DNA of 64,000 nt, from NCBI GenBank assembly GCA_000727475.1, contig KL647328.1:600680-664679 (forward strand), given 5' to 3'. Positions 1 to 11,186 of this stretch are shown here, one piece after another. The notes below the pieces were generated by a model. The model had not been told where the DNA came from, searched no databases, and was given only the letters and a program-made list of their open reading frames with translations. The position numbers were made by a program, and so were the translations under genes. The stretch comes from Sarcocystis neurona (Eukaryota; Apicomplexa; Conoidasida; Eucoccidiorida; Sarcocystidae). Within the stretch, counting starts at the first letter, position 1; each line of letters opens with the position of its first letter.

Positions 1-410
1 AGATAGATATACCCCAGATCGATCTGAAGCACATGAAGATAGNNNNNNNNNNNNNNNNNNNNNNNNNNNNNNNNNNNNNNNNNNNNNNNNNNNNNNNNNN
101 NNNNNNNNNNNNNNNNNNNNNNNNNNNNNNNNNNNNNNNNNNNNNNNNNNNNNNNNNNNNNNNNNNNNNNNNNNNNNNNNNNNNNNNNNNNNNNNNNNNN
201 NNNNNNNNNNNNNNNNNNNNNNNNNNNNNNNNNNNNNNNNNNNNNNNNNNNNNNNNNNNNNNNNNNNNNNNNNNNNNNNNNNNNNNNNNNNNNNNNNNNN
301 NNNNNNNNNNNNNNNNNNNNNNNNNNNNNNNNNNNNNNNNNNNNNNNNNNNNNNNNNNNNNNNNNNNNNNNNNNNNNNNNNNNNNNNNNNNNNNNNNNNN
401 NNNNNNNNNN

Positions 411-460
<50 letters not shown>

Positions 461-672
461 GTATATATATATAGAGAGAGATAGATAGATAGATAGATAA
501 ATATATCCCACATCGATCTGAAGCACACGAACTTACGCGTATACATATATATATATATAGATATACATATATATATATATGTACATATATACATATACAC
601 ATAGACAGACATACCCCAGATCGTTTTAAAGCACATGACGGTAGGCATATACATATATATATATATATATAT

Positions 673-705
<33 letters not shown>

Positions 706-755
706 CAGATATTCTTGATATTGGTGTGGAGCACATGAAGATAGGTAAATACACG
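1..755. repeat. minisatellite with TA and GATA microsatellites
   Basis: Four diverged copies of a short block (CAGATCGATCTGAAGCACAT and variants, followed by a GAAGATAG-like end) are visible near 16-42, 510-535, 612-645 and 715-746. They are separated by (AT)n and (GATA)n tracts, and the visible copies lie about 100-110 bases apart, so this is a higher-order tandem repeat with microsatellite spacers. No coding sequence is supported here. The copy number across the gap is unknown. Confidence 0.75.
43..410. other. assembly gap (368 N)
   Basis: An unbroken run of N lies inside the tandem repeat and is flanked on the right by (AT)n. The distance between the copies on either side is about 490 bases, which would hold four or five repeat units. 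The gap is therefore most simply explained as repeat sequence that could not be assembled. Confidence 0.95.
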
Positions 756-796
756 TGTATATGTATGTGGATTTCCTGTTGCTGTTGAATGCGTAG

Positions 797-933
797 GGGG
801 AGGCGAGGGGCGTCGGCGTTCTCGAGAGAAGCTGCAGCAGCACAGCAGCAGCGGCGGCTCGAGTGGCAGCAGCTGTTCGGAGGAAGAAGCAGACGAGAGA
901 GAAGTCTTGCGGTGGAACCGTCTCTCTACGCCG
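797..933 (+). CDS. internal exon of an unidentified Ser/Glu-rich protein (5' part of gene at left edge)
   Basis: After an acceptor-like GCGTAG at 791-796 an open frame reads a Ser/Gly run and then an acidic segment ([20 protein letters not shown]), ending at a clear donor GTACGT (934-939) at phase 0. The non-repetitive tail is what marks this frame as coding. The acceptor is only moderately good, so the 5' end may lie further upstream. It is proposed to join the long exon that begins near 1977. The start of the gene is not visible; it lies in the repeat/gap region or outside the window. No domain was recognised. Confidence 0.5.
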
Positions 934-1976
934 GTACGTCTAAATTCCCTCTTCACACCTCTTCATTATCACTGCAGCTTCATTGTATATATATATATGA
1001 GGGAATAAAATAGACACAAAGGAAGAGGGAGACAAAAAAAAGTGTGTAAATATATATATATATGTGTATACGTGTAGACACCTGTTCTTATCAAGCGTAG
1101 GTGTATGTCCATAGATGTCGTCGCGTGCGGCTCCACTCATGTTTACATGAACTGTCAAATAGAGAGCCCTCTCTCTCTCGTGTATATATATATATGTATG
1201 TGTATGTGCCTGTATATATATATACGTATATATCTGTAGTTTAAATCATTAGTGTACATACGAAGATAGGCAGATGTATACGTATGTGTGGCTATAACCG
1301 TGAATGTTTACTTGTTTGTGTGTGTATGTATATGCGTATATGTATGAATGTACTCTGCTGTTCATGTGCGTGGGAGGGTTTACGTGTACGTCGGGAATCG
1401 CGTAGAGGCACATGTATGTAATAGGACGTGTCTAGCTTTTTACCAACTGTTACGTATGTTGGCGCGTGGTGGTAGATCCGTCTGCAATTCATACGTACGT
1501 GAAAATGTATATATATGTATGTATCTGTGTATGTGCGTATGTGTATACATGTGTTTGTACACACGTGAATATGTACGTGTGTAGCTGCTAACGTATAGAC
1601 TCTTGTGCGTATACGTGTCTACGTATCGGAGTGCCTATACTGGCAGGTCTACTCGTTTTTTGCACTTACATTTGTGTAACAATTCTCTCTATATCAGGCG
1701 TTGTCCCTGCTGAGCTGGCCTGTATGTCTCTCTCTCTGTGTCCCTCTCTGCGCGCGTCCCAGGCATTTCGGGTCTGCTGCGTATGTCCTCACGTGTGGAC
1801 TTGAGTATACACTGTCGTGAGATACGAATAATATTCGCCCTCCCAGGTCCTATTTTACATCTACGTGTGTATCAATTCGTGTGAGCGAGTACATGTGGCG
1901 CAGGTGCGCAGCTAAGTACAAAGTTTTGTCTCTTCACCCGCGTATGTGTGTCCTGCTGCGTTCTCTGGTGTTGCAG
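934..1976 (+). other. proposed intron with TA/GT-rich microsatellites
   Basis: The segment starts with GTACGT and ends with CTGGTGTTGCAG. It is rich in alternating TA, GT and GTATAC-like tracts and carries stops in all plus frames. I see no other exon in it. Confidence 0.45.
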
Positions 1977-3518
1977 CTGTCGCCGGGACATTGCAGCCTT
2001 GACACGTCTTCGCGGTTGGCGTCCGCTGTCGCTGCTGCGGTTCGAAGGGCTGCGGTTCCTCGAAGCTTCACGACTGTCTGTGCGCCTCCTCTCTATGCTG
2101 CGGCCACTGCTGGCAGCAGTACGCTGGGTAATAGAAGCCAAGAGGGGTTTGCTGCTGCTGCCGCCGCTCTTCCGCGGCTGCCTGCTGCTCTGCGTCCCAT
2201 GCTGCTGCACGCTGGCGGGCTGCAGCAGCGAGGGAGATACTTGCTGTTGGCATACCAAGCGAAGCAGCTGCAGCAGCTGCTAGCGACTGTTACGCGTACG
2301 CCCGGGGGAAAGAGGAAACGCATGTGCCTTCAGGCGGCAGGCCAGGATGAAACAGGAGCAGCAGCGGCACTACGCGAGACAGCTGCCGAACGGCGAACGC
2401 CGCGAACAAGAGAGAGAGAAGCAACAGCCGAAGAGCAGAGGACGGGAGAGACGGAAGGAGACACAGACAAGGATGAGAGAGAGGACGAGATGGAAGCAGT
2501 TGTCAGTGGCGCTTCCGCCAAGCAAATGACGAAGAAGCAGCAGCAACAGCTGACGAAGAAGCAAGTGCAAATGTCGTATGAAGCACTGCAAGGGAAACAC
2601 GTCGATATCTCAGCTGCTGCGACTCATGCCGTGGAAGGGAGCCCACAGGCCTCTTTGCTGTCGACGACGTGCTCTTCTCCGTCATCCTTGGGTGCCGCTG
2701 CAGGTAATGGAGACGGATCAGAAGGGCACGCAAGCAGCAACAACAGCAACAGCAAGAAAAAGAAGAAGTCTCAGGAAGAGGCGGTGCTCGCTGAAGACGC
2801 GTTCTCAGCAGCCCTGCATCCGGAGGGCCGTAGCGGAGCAGCACCAGCAGCAGGAGCACTTGATGCGGACGAAGAAGCAGAGGAAGTGGCAGCCAGTGGA
2901 TCTGCTGCCTGTGCTGCGTCTGAAGAGATGTCTTCACAGGCGAGTGATAACACGACATGCGCGTCTTCTTCTCCTGCGAGCGACAAGAAGCGACGCAGCG
3001 GCAGCGGCAGCAACAAGAGTCTGCTCCACAGAGAGAGGCTGCAGCAGCAGCTGCAGCACGAGCAGAAGCGGCACGAGCAGCACCAGCAGCAACAAGACAC
3101 ACAGCTGCACGGGTTGAAACTGCAGCAGCCGTGTGGCAGCAGCAGTATGGAAGACAGGTGGCACGAGGCCCTGTCGCGGCCCTCTGTCATTCGTGTGAAT
3201 GCACACCACGGGTTCTTAGCCCTGGAGATGGTTGCTTGGCCGGGTGCAACAGCAGGCAGCAGCGGAAGAGAGCGGCGACTCTCGACGGCTGCAGAAGAAG
3301 ATGAATATCACGGAGAAGAAGACGCAGAAGAATATGCAAACGGACGAAAAGTCTTACTGAAGGAGAAAAAAATTCAGACACACAAAACACGCATAAATGC
3401 AACTGCTGCTGCTGCATGCACCATGCCTACAATAGTGCTCGTTGAAGCGTTCTCCGGCGCTGTCGCACTGCCTGATAATATGCCAGCACCTTTCAACCGC
3501 AAACGCTACGGCACGTGA
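1977..3518 (+). CDS. 3' exon of an unidentified low-complexity protein
   Basis: A frame of about 513 codons follows the acceptor TTGCAG at 1971-1976 (phase 0, matching the donor at 933) and ends in TGA at 3516-3518. The first part is Ala/Leu/Arg-rich. The middle is charged, with Gln, Lys, Ser and Asn runs (for example KKQQQQLTKKQVQMSYEAL), and there is an acidic stretch near the end. The last 40 residues are non-repetitive and finish in PAPFNRKRYGT. Composition suggests a soluble, possibly nuclear, intrinsically disordered protein, but no catalytic or binding domain could be named. The section after about 2300 is the most convincing. The first 100 codons overlap other open frames, so the splice acceptor could be further downstream. 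Confidence 0.6.
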   Translation: MSPGHCSLDTSSRLASAVAAAVRRAAVPRSFTTVCAPPLYAAATAGSSTLGNRSQEGFAAAAAALPRLPAALRPMLLHAGGLQQRGRYLLLAYQAKQLQQLLATVTRTPGGKRKRMCLQAAGQDETGAAAALRETAAERRTPRTREREATAEEQRTGETEGDTDKDEREDEMEAVVSGASAKQMTKKQQQQLTKKQVQMSYEALQGKHVDISAAATHAVEGSPQASLLSTTCSSPSSLGAAAGNGDGSEGHASSNNSNSKKKKKSQEEAVLAEDAFSAALHPEGRSGAAPAAGALDADEEAEEVAASGSAACAASEEMSSQASDNTTCASSSPASDKKRRSGSGSNKSLLHRERLQQQLQHEQKRHEQHQQQQDTQLHGLKLQQPCGSSSMEDRWHEALSRPSVIRVNAHHGFLALEMVAWPGATAGSSGRERRLSTAAEEDEYHGEEDAEEYANGRKVLLKEKKIQTHKTRINATAAAACTMPTIVLVEAFSGAVALPDNMPAPFNRKRYGT

Positions 3519-6500
3519 TCGCTGTGGATAGTACTGTCGCATCGACGTTGCTGCTGTCGGTGCCGCGGGGCCGTGGTGGTAAACGCGCTACCCCGTGCTG
3601 CTCCTGCCATGTGTAGCTTCCGTATCCGTTGAGCTCCTGCTTTGTTGGGCTCGGCTGCTCCTGCCGCGAGTGAACTCCGCTGCAGGAAGTACTTCACCTC
3701 TTGCTAGAGGCTGCTACGAAGCGCGCCACGGCAGTACATTATCCTGCGGCACTGTGCCTCCTGCCGTGTGCTATTCGAGTGTTCGAAACGGGTGTTGCTG
3801 CAAGTAGCTGTCACACACGCTATTCTAGTACTGCACGCCGCTCTCGGTCTGGCTTCTGGCTGCGGGCGTTGTAACGGTGCTCTGTGTGCTGATATGCGAC
3901 GTGTTCTATACGCTTGCGCTCCTGTGCACTGCTGCTTACGCTCGCTGCGGCTGCAGCTGGGAATATTGGCCGCCGCTGTCCTTGTGTGTGATTTGTACGG
4001 GTGTATATTGCTGCTGTGGTAGACTGCTACGGCTGCGTTCGCTGCGTCTTTCTCCATGGGGTACGCGCGCGGTTGTCGAGAGCAGTGTGATAGCTGATAG
4101 CCGCGCACGCCAGCTGCACACAGGAAGCAGGCGTCTCCGAGTTTTGTCCAAGTCCCTGTGTGTGCACATACATAGATTTTCGTACGCTTCTGTAAACGTA
4201 CGTACATATACGTTTGTAGTATACCTGTCTTTGTGTGTGTGTGTGTATGTGTATATATATATATATACGTTTGCGTACTGGTTGCTTAGTTGTCTATTCA
4301 AACCTTGTGTCGCAAACTTATTCTCTCCCGCACGTGAGTTCCAAATGTACGAAATAGTTCTACACGTGTGTTCCCGCCTCCGCAAGCAGGCCCCGTTTGG
4401 AGGACCGAGTGGGAGACCTTTTAACGAATGTGTAGATATATATATATGTATATTCGCATGAATATACGTGTTTGTATAGCCATGTCAATCTCCGGAGAAT
4501 CGTGTCCTGCGGGGAGTAGGAGTGGGGCCTTGAAATTGTGCGTGTACTGGAATAAACTCTATAATTTTTGAGCGTGGCTCAACAACTGCAGCCGTGCAAC
4601 CCCTTCATGTTCGACACGCGCGACCGTTCCGTTTGCACGTTTGGAGAGATGTAGTAGCATGTCTTTACCTGGCTCTGCTGGTATTTCAGTGAATGAAACT
4701 TGCAGTCAGAAAATGGGAACTCCTCTGTTTGCGGTGAAAACATTGTTCGTTAGGAATCTGTTTTTCGCACGGTGGATCCGACTCTTGCATGCTGCGGCTG
4801 CCGCTTCTTCTGAGCATGCCGTATTCAGAGTAAGGAAGCCCTAGTCCCCAGCGTATGTCTCCTAATAAATCGGGTTGTGTCATTGTCAAGACGTGTTTCT
4901 ATTACTGCCGTTGAGGTACGTTCCCCGTCTTTTGATTCTATGTATTCTTCCTTGTCCCGTGTGAGTATACCTGTAGCCTCACTAAAAGGGTTCGTTTATG
5001 TTGCTTCGTCACGCATAAATCTGATCCTTTTCTGGTCAAGAATAGTTACACACGTGGAGGTGTTTGTTCAAACACAAAGCAACGAAAGACTCATGACGGG
5101 AAATCAGACGGTGCACCTTTGTTCAGCACCATCTGACAACAACTACTGTAGAAGTTGTCGCCGCTCGACGCCAGAGAAGCGCACAGCACGTCTGTATATG
5201 GAAACAGGCCGCTCAGCGAATTAGTAGGTGTTCCACAGAGCACCAGGGAAAGCGTCGCCGTAGCGGTGATACAATACGTGCAAACGTGCTACGTGCAACA
5301 CGGAATTCTGATGCAACGTACATAAATACGTATTTACGGTCCCTACGTGACGCACAGCCAGGTGCCGTCATGACCTACACACTACACCTACAAACTGGGT
5401 TTCCAGTAGACCTTCACTGCAGACACGTCCATACACAAAGTGCGTTCGAGAGACTTGGATGCGTGAAAGTCCGTAGAGAATGCATAAATGTGCTGCGTAA
5501 AGCATCTGTGCTTCCCTGAGAGGTTTTCGGCAGACGGTATCCATTTCTAGGTATGGATGCATCGAAAGGTGCTGGGTAGGTAGGTTTGTTTGCCATAGAC
5601 AGAACCGAATTGCTACTGGAGAGCGTGCCGACAGCTATTGGACACGGGTGTCCGTGGATCAAAAAGGCTCCGGCATGCCTAAATTACTTTTGTGTCAAAG
5701 GCACAGCAAGCGGCTGCTGGGACTGGCCCTTTCGGAAAAGAAGACGACAGGCTCGAAGGATGTCATTGTAGTGTACTTCACCGGCTAATTATAGAATTGA
5801 CATACGTTGTTGTGAAGGAATAAACAGACAGGCAACTGAGGGTCAGCGCGTACAGTGGTAGTGTGTGGGAGAACCAACCCAGCTTGTTGCAGTGGTAGTA
5901 GTTGTCTAGTAATTGCGGAATAGAAATTCCACCAACAAAATGCATGCTGTACACGTAAAAGGATGAACCCAACACAGCGTCTGAACTTGATAAATAGGGA
6001 AGAATTGTCGACGACGAGGAGGTAAGAAGTGGAGAGGTGTCGCACGTTGTCTCGAATGCTCAAAAGGAGAAGGGTGACGACGGATAGTGGCGAGGAGTGG
6101 TGACACAAGAGATCTCTAGAAAGCGTTGGGAAGGGTAAACCTTTCAGAAATAAGCAATACGAGAGGCTTAAAATATATGTCTATCCACAAACGTTTACAG
6201 TACAAGCGGGTAATCATGCATGTCACAGCAATATTTTTGCTCTCCTATTACTCAGGTGGGGCAGAGTACACAAACACGTGCAGAACGCCGGAAGTCACCC
6301 GGTTATGACACGCACCCCCTCACTATTGATTCCCCCTTTCGGCGGAACGATACGCTCGCTGGGTGATTTTCTACCACAGAAGCCGTGCAGCCCCCTGGGG
6401 CCTGACTGAAGTACTTGAGTCCCTATAGAGATGAATATGTGTATACATATGTATTTGTTTGATCACGCGTACGAAGTTGGCGTGATACTTCTCTCACGAC

Positions 6501-6835
6501 ACGCCAACAGGAGTAACAGAAGGATACCTACTGCAGTAGCGGTGGCCATTTCAGGACAGGGGCTTCAAGACTGCTCCTATGCTTTCATCCGGCAGCAGAG
6601 GGTCAAAGAAGAAGCCTGCTCATAAGCGCTTAGAATTAGCTACGCACTAATCTACACTAAAGAAGTGACCGAAATAGTTCAGTGCGTCCTGATCGGACGT
6701 CACTTCTCTTCACTTCCATCTCCCATTGATAAGGAGGCGTTAGTCGACGATTTTCAACCCCACTCACGCACCCACCTACGCAGTTACTGCACTATGTATA
6801 TGTATATTTGCGTTTGTACGCTACCTGAGCAGACG

Positions 6836-7037
6836 GTCGGGTGAAAATTCTTAGACGTGTTCGCAGACGTATTTATATATATATGTACATATGTAAGCGT
6901 TGACACAAGTTTTTGTGTGGAAGCGCGTTTTCAACAGTCGGGTGAAAATTCTTAGACGTGTTCGCAGACGTATTTATATATATATGTGCATATGTAAACG
7001 TTGACACAAGTTTTTGTGTGGAAGCGCGTTTTCAAGG
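6836..7037. repeat. 101-base tandem duplication, two copies
   Basis: Two head-to-tail copies, 6836-6936 and 6937-7037, start with GTCGGGTGAAAATTC and end with GGAAGCGCGTTTTCAA. They differ at only a few positions, such as GTACATATGTAAGC versus GTGCATATGTAAAC. Near-identity implies a recent duplication. No coding role is seen. Confidence 0.9.
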
Positions 7038-8922
7038 GTCGACTATCCCGCACATTGCATAAAAGTGTGTACACGTACTTACTTGCCTGACATGTAATGC
7101 AGTTACTTGTGTACAGCGGTGAAGACGGGAGCACTTTGTACGCTGCTGCGTCGTCTCCTGTCAGTTGTTTTGTTCGGGTTTCTTGAAGGTATGCCTGTGC
7201 ATCTCTATCTTACCATTGTTCTTGCTTCGAGCACAAAGTTAAAGTAGACCTGAAAATGACAGGATTTAAGGATATGCCTGTGCATCTCCACCTTGCGCTG
7301 TTCTTGTGCGAAAAATAATAGAATGTTGATGTGTAAAGTGACTACGAAGACGAACGGATTCGCCTGTTACGGTTCATGGAAAACTTTGCACGTGTAGCGG
7401 TCACACCGCGGAAATACATCTCTATCAGTGGCGGCCCTCCTACTCCCTCGTGCCTACAGTTCTACGTGAGAACTTTACTTCACCGACAAGAACTAATCGC
7501 GACGAGCGTAATGGAACGGGACAAGAGCCTGTTTCGAATGCGTGCAAGTAGGCCTCTGAGCAAGCAGATGTTCTCGTAAATATAGAACTCCCTGCCACTC
7601 TGTATACGTGTATGTATATGTGTAAGCGAAGTCTGCGTCAGTGTATGCAGAGCTGTGCTAGAGGGCCCTTAACTGTAAAGATTTATGCATCTGGGAGCTC
7701 GAAGTGCTTTGCAGACGTAGGCGTGTCTACTGACCAGTTAAGATAGACCTTCGTAAGCAGAAACAGTATTGACTCTGCATCTGCCTGGACACATGTATGC
7801 ATCCGTTTCTGGGCAAACATCCTAATAATTGTAGGAAAAGAGACTTTGCTGCACATAAAGACTGCGGTGTGTACCTCTACGCATGTAAACCTATGCGAGT
7901 AGAAATTGCGTCTGCTACACCTTCATATGTCTAAACACCTCTGTGCTTGAATATCCTCTAGTGAGAATATGCGTATATGTTGCGTAACCAGATACTACTT
8001 TGACTGTGTATCTGAGTACACTAGCCTCTCTGGTTCGGTACTGCCCTTCATATACGAATGCGACCTACACAACAATAGTAAGTACAATCATCTGTGCAAG
8101 CGCTGCCATGAGTATGTATGTATACATATGTATACCTACATGCATGTGTTCGTATATCTATATCCATTTCTATATATATGTATATGTTCGGGCGGAGATA
8201 CGTGTATATGTGTGCCAGCAGCAACTTTTCTTTCTGTAGCTCTTTTCAGGCAGACCCAGATGCCTGGATTCCCTTGTGTTCTTGGCAAATAAAATACCGT
8301 ATCGGTACGCTGACCATCCACATTCCCTTTCGTAGGAAGATTTTGCACTTTTTGTCGCCCGAGTGTGGTAGGAATCACTGTTCGTGTTCATTGTTCACCT
8401 CTCATCTCTCGCGTGCGAACGCGTGCTCCACGTCCAGGTATTGGTGGAGCAAATAGGCCGTTGTTATCTCCTACCATAAAAGAAACACATGTATACCTCT
8501 AATTTAACGAACCGTTGCGCCTGCGTTAAATAATCATCGACTTTAAGCTCTTAGTACTCCGGCTGCTACGAGCTTTCTTCTGTTGGTAGTGAGTGCCCAT
8601 ACACAGACTGGCTGTCCCTCTTACAAGGTGTCTAACACGCGTAGATCTACGTTGCAGATCTTCACGGTTACACCGCTAGAACCCATGATTCAAATAGATA
8701 GATACATGGAAATTTATTCCTACACATTCTTTCTCCTCCTTCCGCCTACGTCGCAGTTCTGTAGATATTCTACGGTATGTGTACGTGTTTCTGGGGTCCC
8801 GCTGAGCTCTTGCCTGAACACTCCGTACCTCGTTGTTCTTTTGTGATGTATTATCCGTCTTTCCCATCGTTTGTTGTCTTCTGAATAATTGCGCCTCCTC
8901 ACACAAAGCATTGTTCATCCCT

Positions 8923-8970
8923 TTGTGTGTGTGTGTGTGTGTGGGTGGGTGGGTAGGTGCGTGAGTGGGT
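8923..8970. repeat. GT microsatellite grading into GGGT repeats
   Basis: A (GT)n run is followed by GGGTGGGTGGGTAGG and further GTGGG words. It is a simple-sequence tract. The three GGG runs plus GG could fold as a weak G-quadruplex, but nothing else suggests a function. Confidence 0.75.
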
Positions 8971-10539
8971 GTCTGTGTGAGTTTGAGAGTATTTAATCTT
9001 TGGTTCCTGTCTTTAAGGCCTCTTCCTTTTTTTGCCTACTTATTCCCCGGTCCTAACCTTCTTTTTTAGCATCCCACCGTCGGCGTCTGCTATCTACCGT
9101 TCTTCCTTCCTCTCCGGTTTCCAACCCCCGCGGCACACCTTTAGCGCGCCGTTGTCCCGCGCTCCGCGTCTGTTGCGCATCATCCATACGCCATGTGCTT
9201 TTCTCCTTTTTAAAAACATTGCATCCTGTGCAGAAAAGAGGTACGACAGCAACGAAAGCAACAGGCAGCGAGATAAGATCAAGGAGAGCATAACGACCAG
9301 CGCTACGGATGAGTTACCGTGTCAATTGTTTCCCAACAAAGGCCTGTACACGTTGTAGCAGTGGTCGTCGTAGTAGAAGTAATGGATGCGTCGGTGTCAG
9401 CTGGGTTGGTAGGAGGCTAGGCAGGTGTGTAGAAGGCCTAGTTGTACCTGTATAGTAGGTGGAGGAGGAGGACGGACACGAGGAAAGGAGGACTCAGGGG
9501 TAAACTAGTCGCGTCCCCCGAGCCAGAAGCAGCAGCAGGCTTACAGCTGTATCACGACAACGGGGAAAACTGCAAGTCGTGGAAGTACTACTAGTAGCTG
9601 TAGACCTGGAAGGTTCCCACGTGGAATAAAGAGAAAATCAACAGGAGTAATAGTACCACCGCGTTGAGGCACCTTAACGACGATGAAACCTTGCCGTTGC
9701 AGTAGCAGCAGTAGGGGGAGGAGGTTTCAGTTGAACTAGCAGTAGAAGACACTCCGGAGAAAGAGAAGCAACCGTGAACGAGTCGTCTCCTTGTGACTGC
9801 CCATACGTCAAACGGTAGCCCTACCAGTATTATGACTCCTACCGTATCACTCGTTTTGTTAAACGTTTCATTATAATATTGTAACTGTTCACGATTGATA
9901 CGCAGGAGCCGTAGTAGACAAAATGGGTATCACACACGGATGTATTGTACTAGTTTACGCTCCACAGTGGTGTGTACTGTCGTCACGACTTCCTCGACAA
10001 GACGATTGAGGGCCTCTGCAAGCACCTTTTATATGAAGAACACTCTTTGCCACCGTTACGGGTAGAAGGCAAGAACTCCTCACCACACGAAAAGGACAGC
10101 TAGAAGAACACTGTTGGACAATTTTGTGGGTAGAAGAGACGAATTTTCACCAGACGAAGAGAACGGCTGAGACAACTCGTGTGTCTCCTCTGAAACATAT
10201 TCACAAACGACACTCACCATCCGTGAGTCCCAAAGGGAAAGAGAGGCATACAAGTCTGTGTGTTTGTGTGGGTAAAAATACACGTGTGTGGAGAGACAGA
10301 GACGGAGAAACGGAGACGGAGGCACACACAGGTACACACACACACACACACACACTCACACATAGACACACACACAGAGCTGTGTGTAGATCGTGTGACT
10401 TCTTTGAAAAACTGGATTTTCCGAATCCAGGGAACAGAATGAGAACAGCCCCTCGCCTTCTGTATTTCCTTCTTTTGAAGTATCGGTGTTTCTGTAGGCC
10501 CGTCTCGGCCTCTACGCCCCTCTTCTTTTTTATGCTGCA

Positions 10540-11160
10540 GCGCATCTTCTCAGACCAGGCACTTTTTCCTCTCTCGCCTCACTACTCTTCCTTCCTTCTG
10601 CAGTGCTCGCTTTCTCCAACACTTCTTCGGGTGCCCCTTCTCTCGACGTCTCCGTTCTCTTGTGAAGCTCTCCTCTTACGTAAATGCTTTCATTCACTCT
10701 GTTAAAACAGCCAGATTCTCTGAGCTTCTCCTGCCCATTCTCCTCTTTCTCCCCTCTAGCACCCTTCTAATTCTTTGCAATCTTTTCGCCTTCTTGCGTT
10801 CCTCTCCTACGGCTCCTCTGTTCTGCTCTCAGTCTTCTTTTTCTTCCCCCGTTCCTCTTCTTTGTCCTCTTCCTTTTTCTCACACTGTCTTCTTGCGTTC
10901 TCCGTCTTCCCCCGCTCTTCCCACGTTCCTGCCTTCTTTTTGGCGCTATTCTCCGCTTAACCCCCCGTGGCGGTCGTTTCCTTCGTTTGCTTCTTCTTTT
11001 TACCTCTCGCCATATCCCTCTCAGCCTCCTAGTATCTCTCCTTCCTCTGCTCTCCCTCCTGTCCTTTTTTCTCGCGCTTACCTTCTTCACTCTCCTTTCT
11101 TTCTCCCGTGTCGTCTCTTTCTCATCTCTCCCTTTCCTCTTTTTCATACTTTCCTCTGGG
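10540..11160 (+). promoter_or_regulatory. long pyrimidine-rich tract upstream of the TMEM14-like gene (promoter/5' leader)
   Basis: About 600 bases of almost pure C/T on the plus strand run up to within 30 bases of the start codon at 11187. It reads through on the plus strand as Phe/Leu/Ser/Pro-rich nonsense, so a long open frame across it is not taken as coding. Position and strand asymmetry fit a promoter plus 5' leader, or a very long polypyrimidine tract in a leader intron. No TATA-like or initiator element could be assigned. Confidence 0.4.
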
Positions 11161-11186
11161 GTTCAGCAACGACAGCAAAAAAGAAA

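Larger units (their letters stand above)
3519..10540. other. repeat-poor stretch, no gene recognised
   Basis: About 7 kb with near-neutral composition. Open frames are short (under about 200 codons) on both strands, none with a recognisable domain or convincing splice pattern. It contains a TA tract near 4253-4266, a 101-base tandem duplication near 6836, a GT/GGGT tract near 8923-8970 and a CA tract near 10331-10378. A pyrimidine/purine-skewed, Cys-coding stretch at 3550-4100 is open on both strands and might hide a small exon, but I cannot support one. Confidence 0.5.

Noticed and set aside
10662..11186. Extension of the TMEM14-like frame upstream through the C/T tract
   Set aside because: The extension is Phe/Leu/Ser/Pro nonsense from a pyrimidine tract. 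The ATG at 11187 gives the normal family length.
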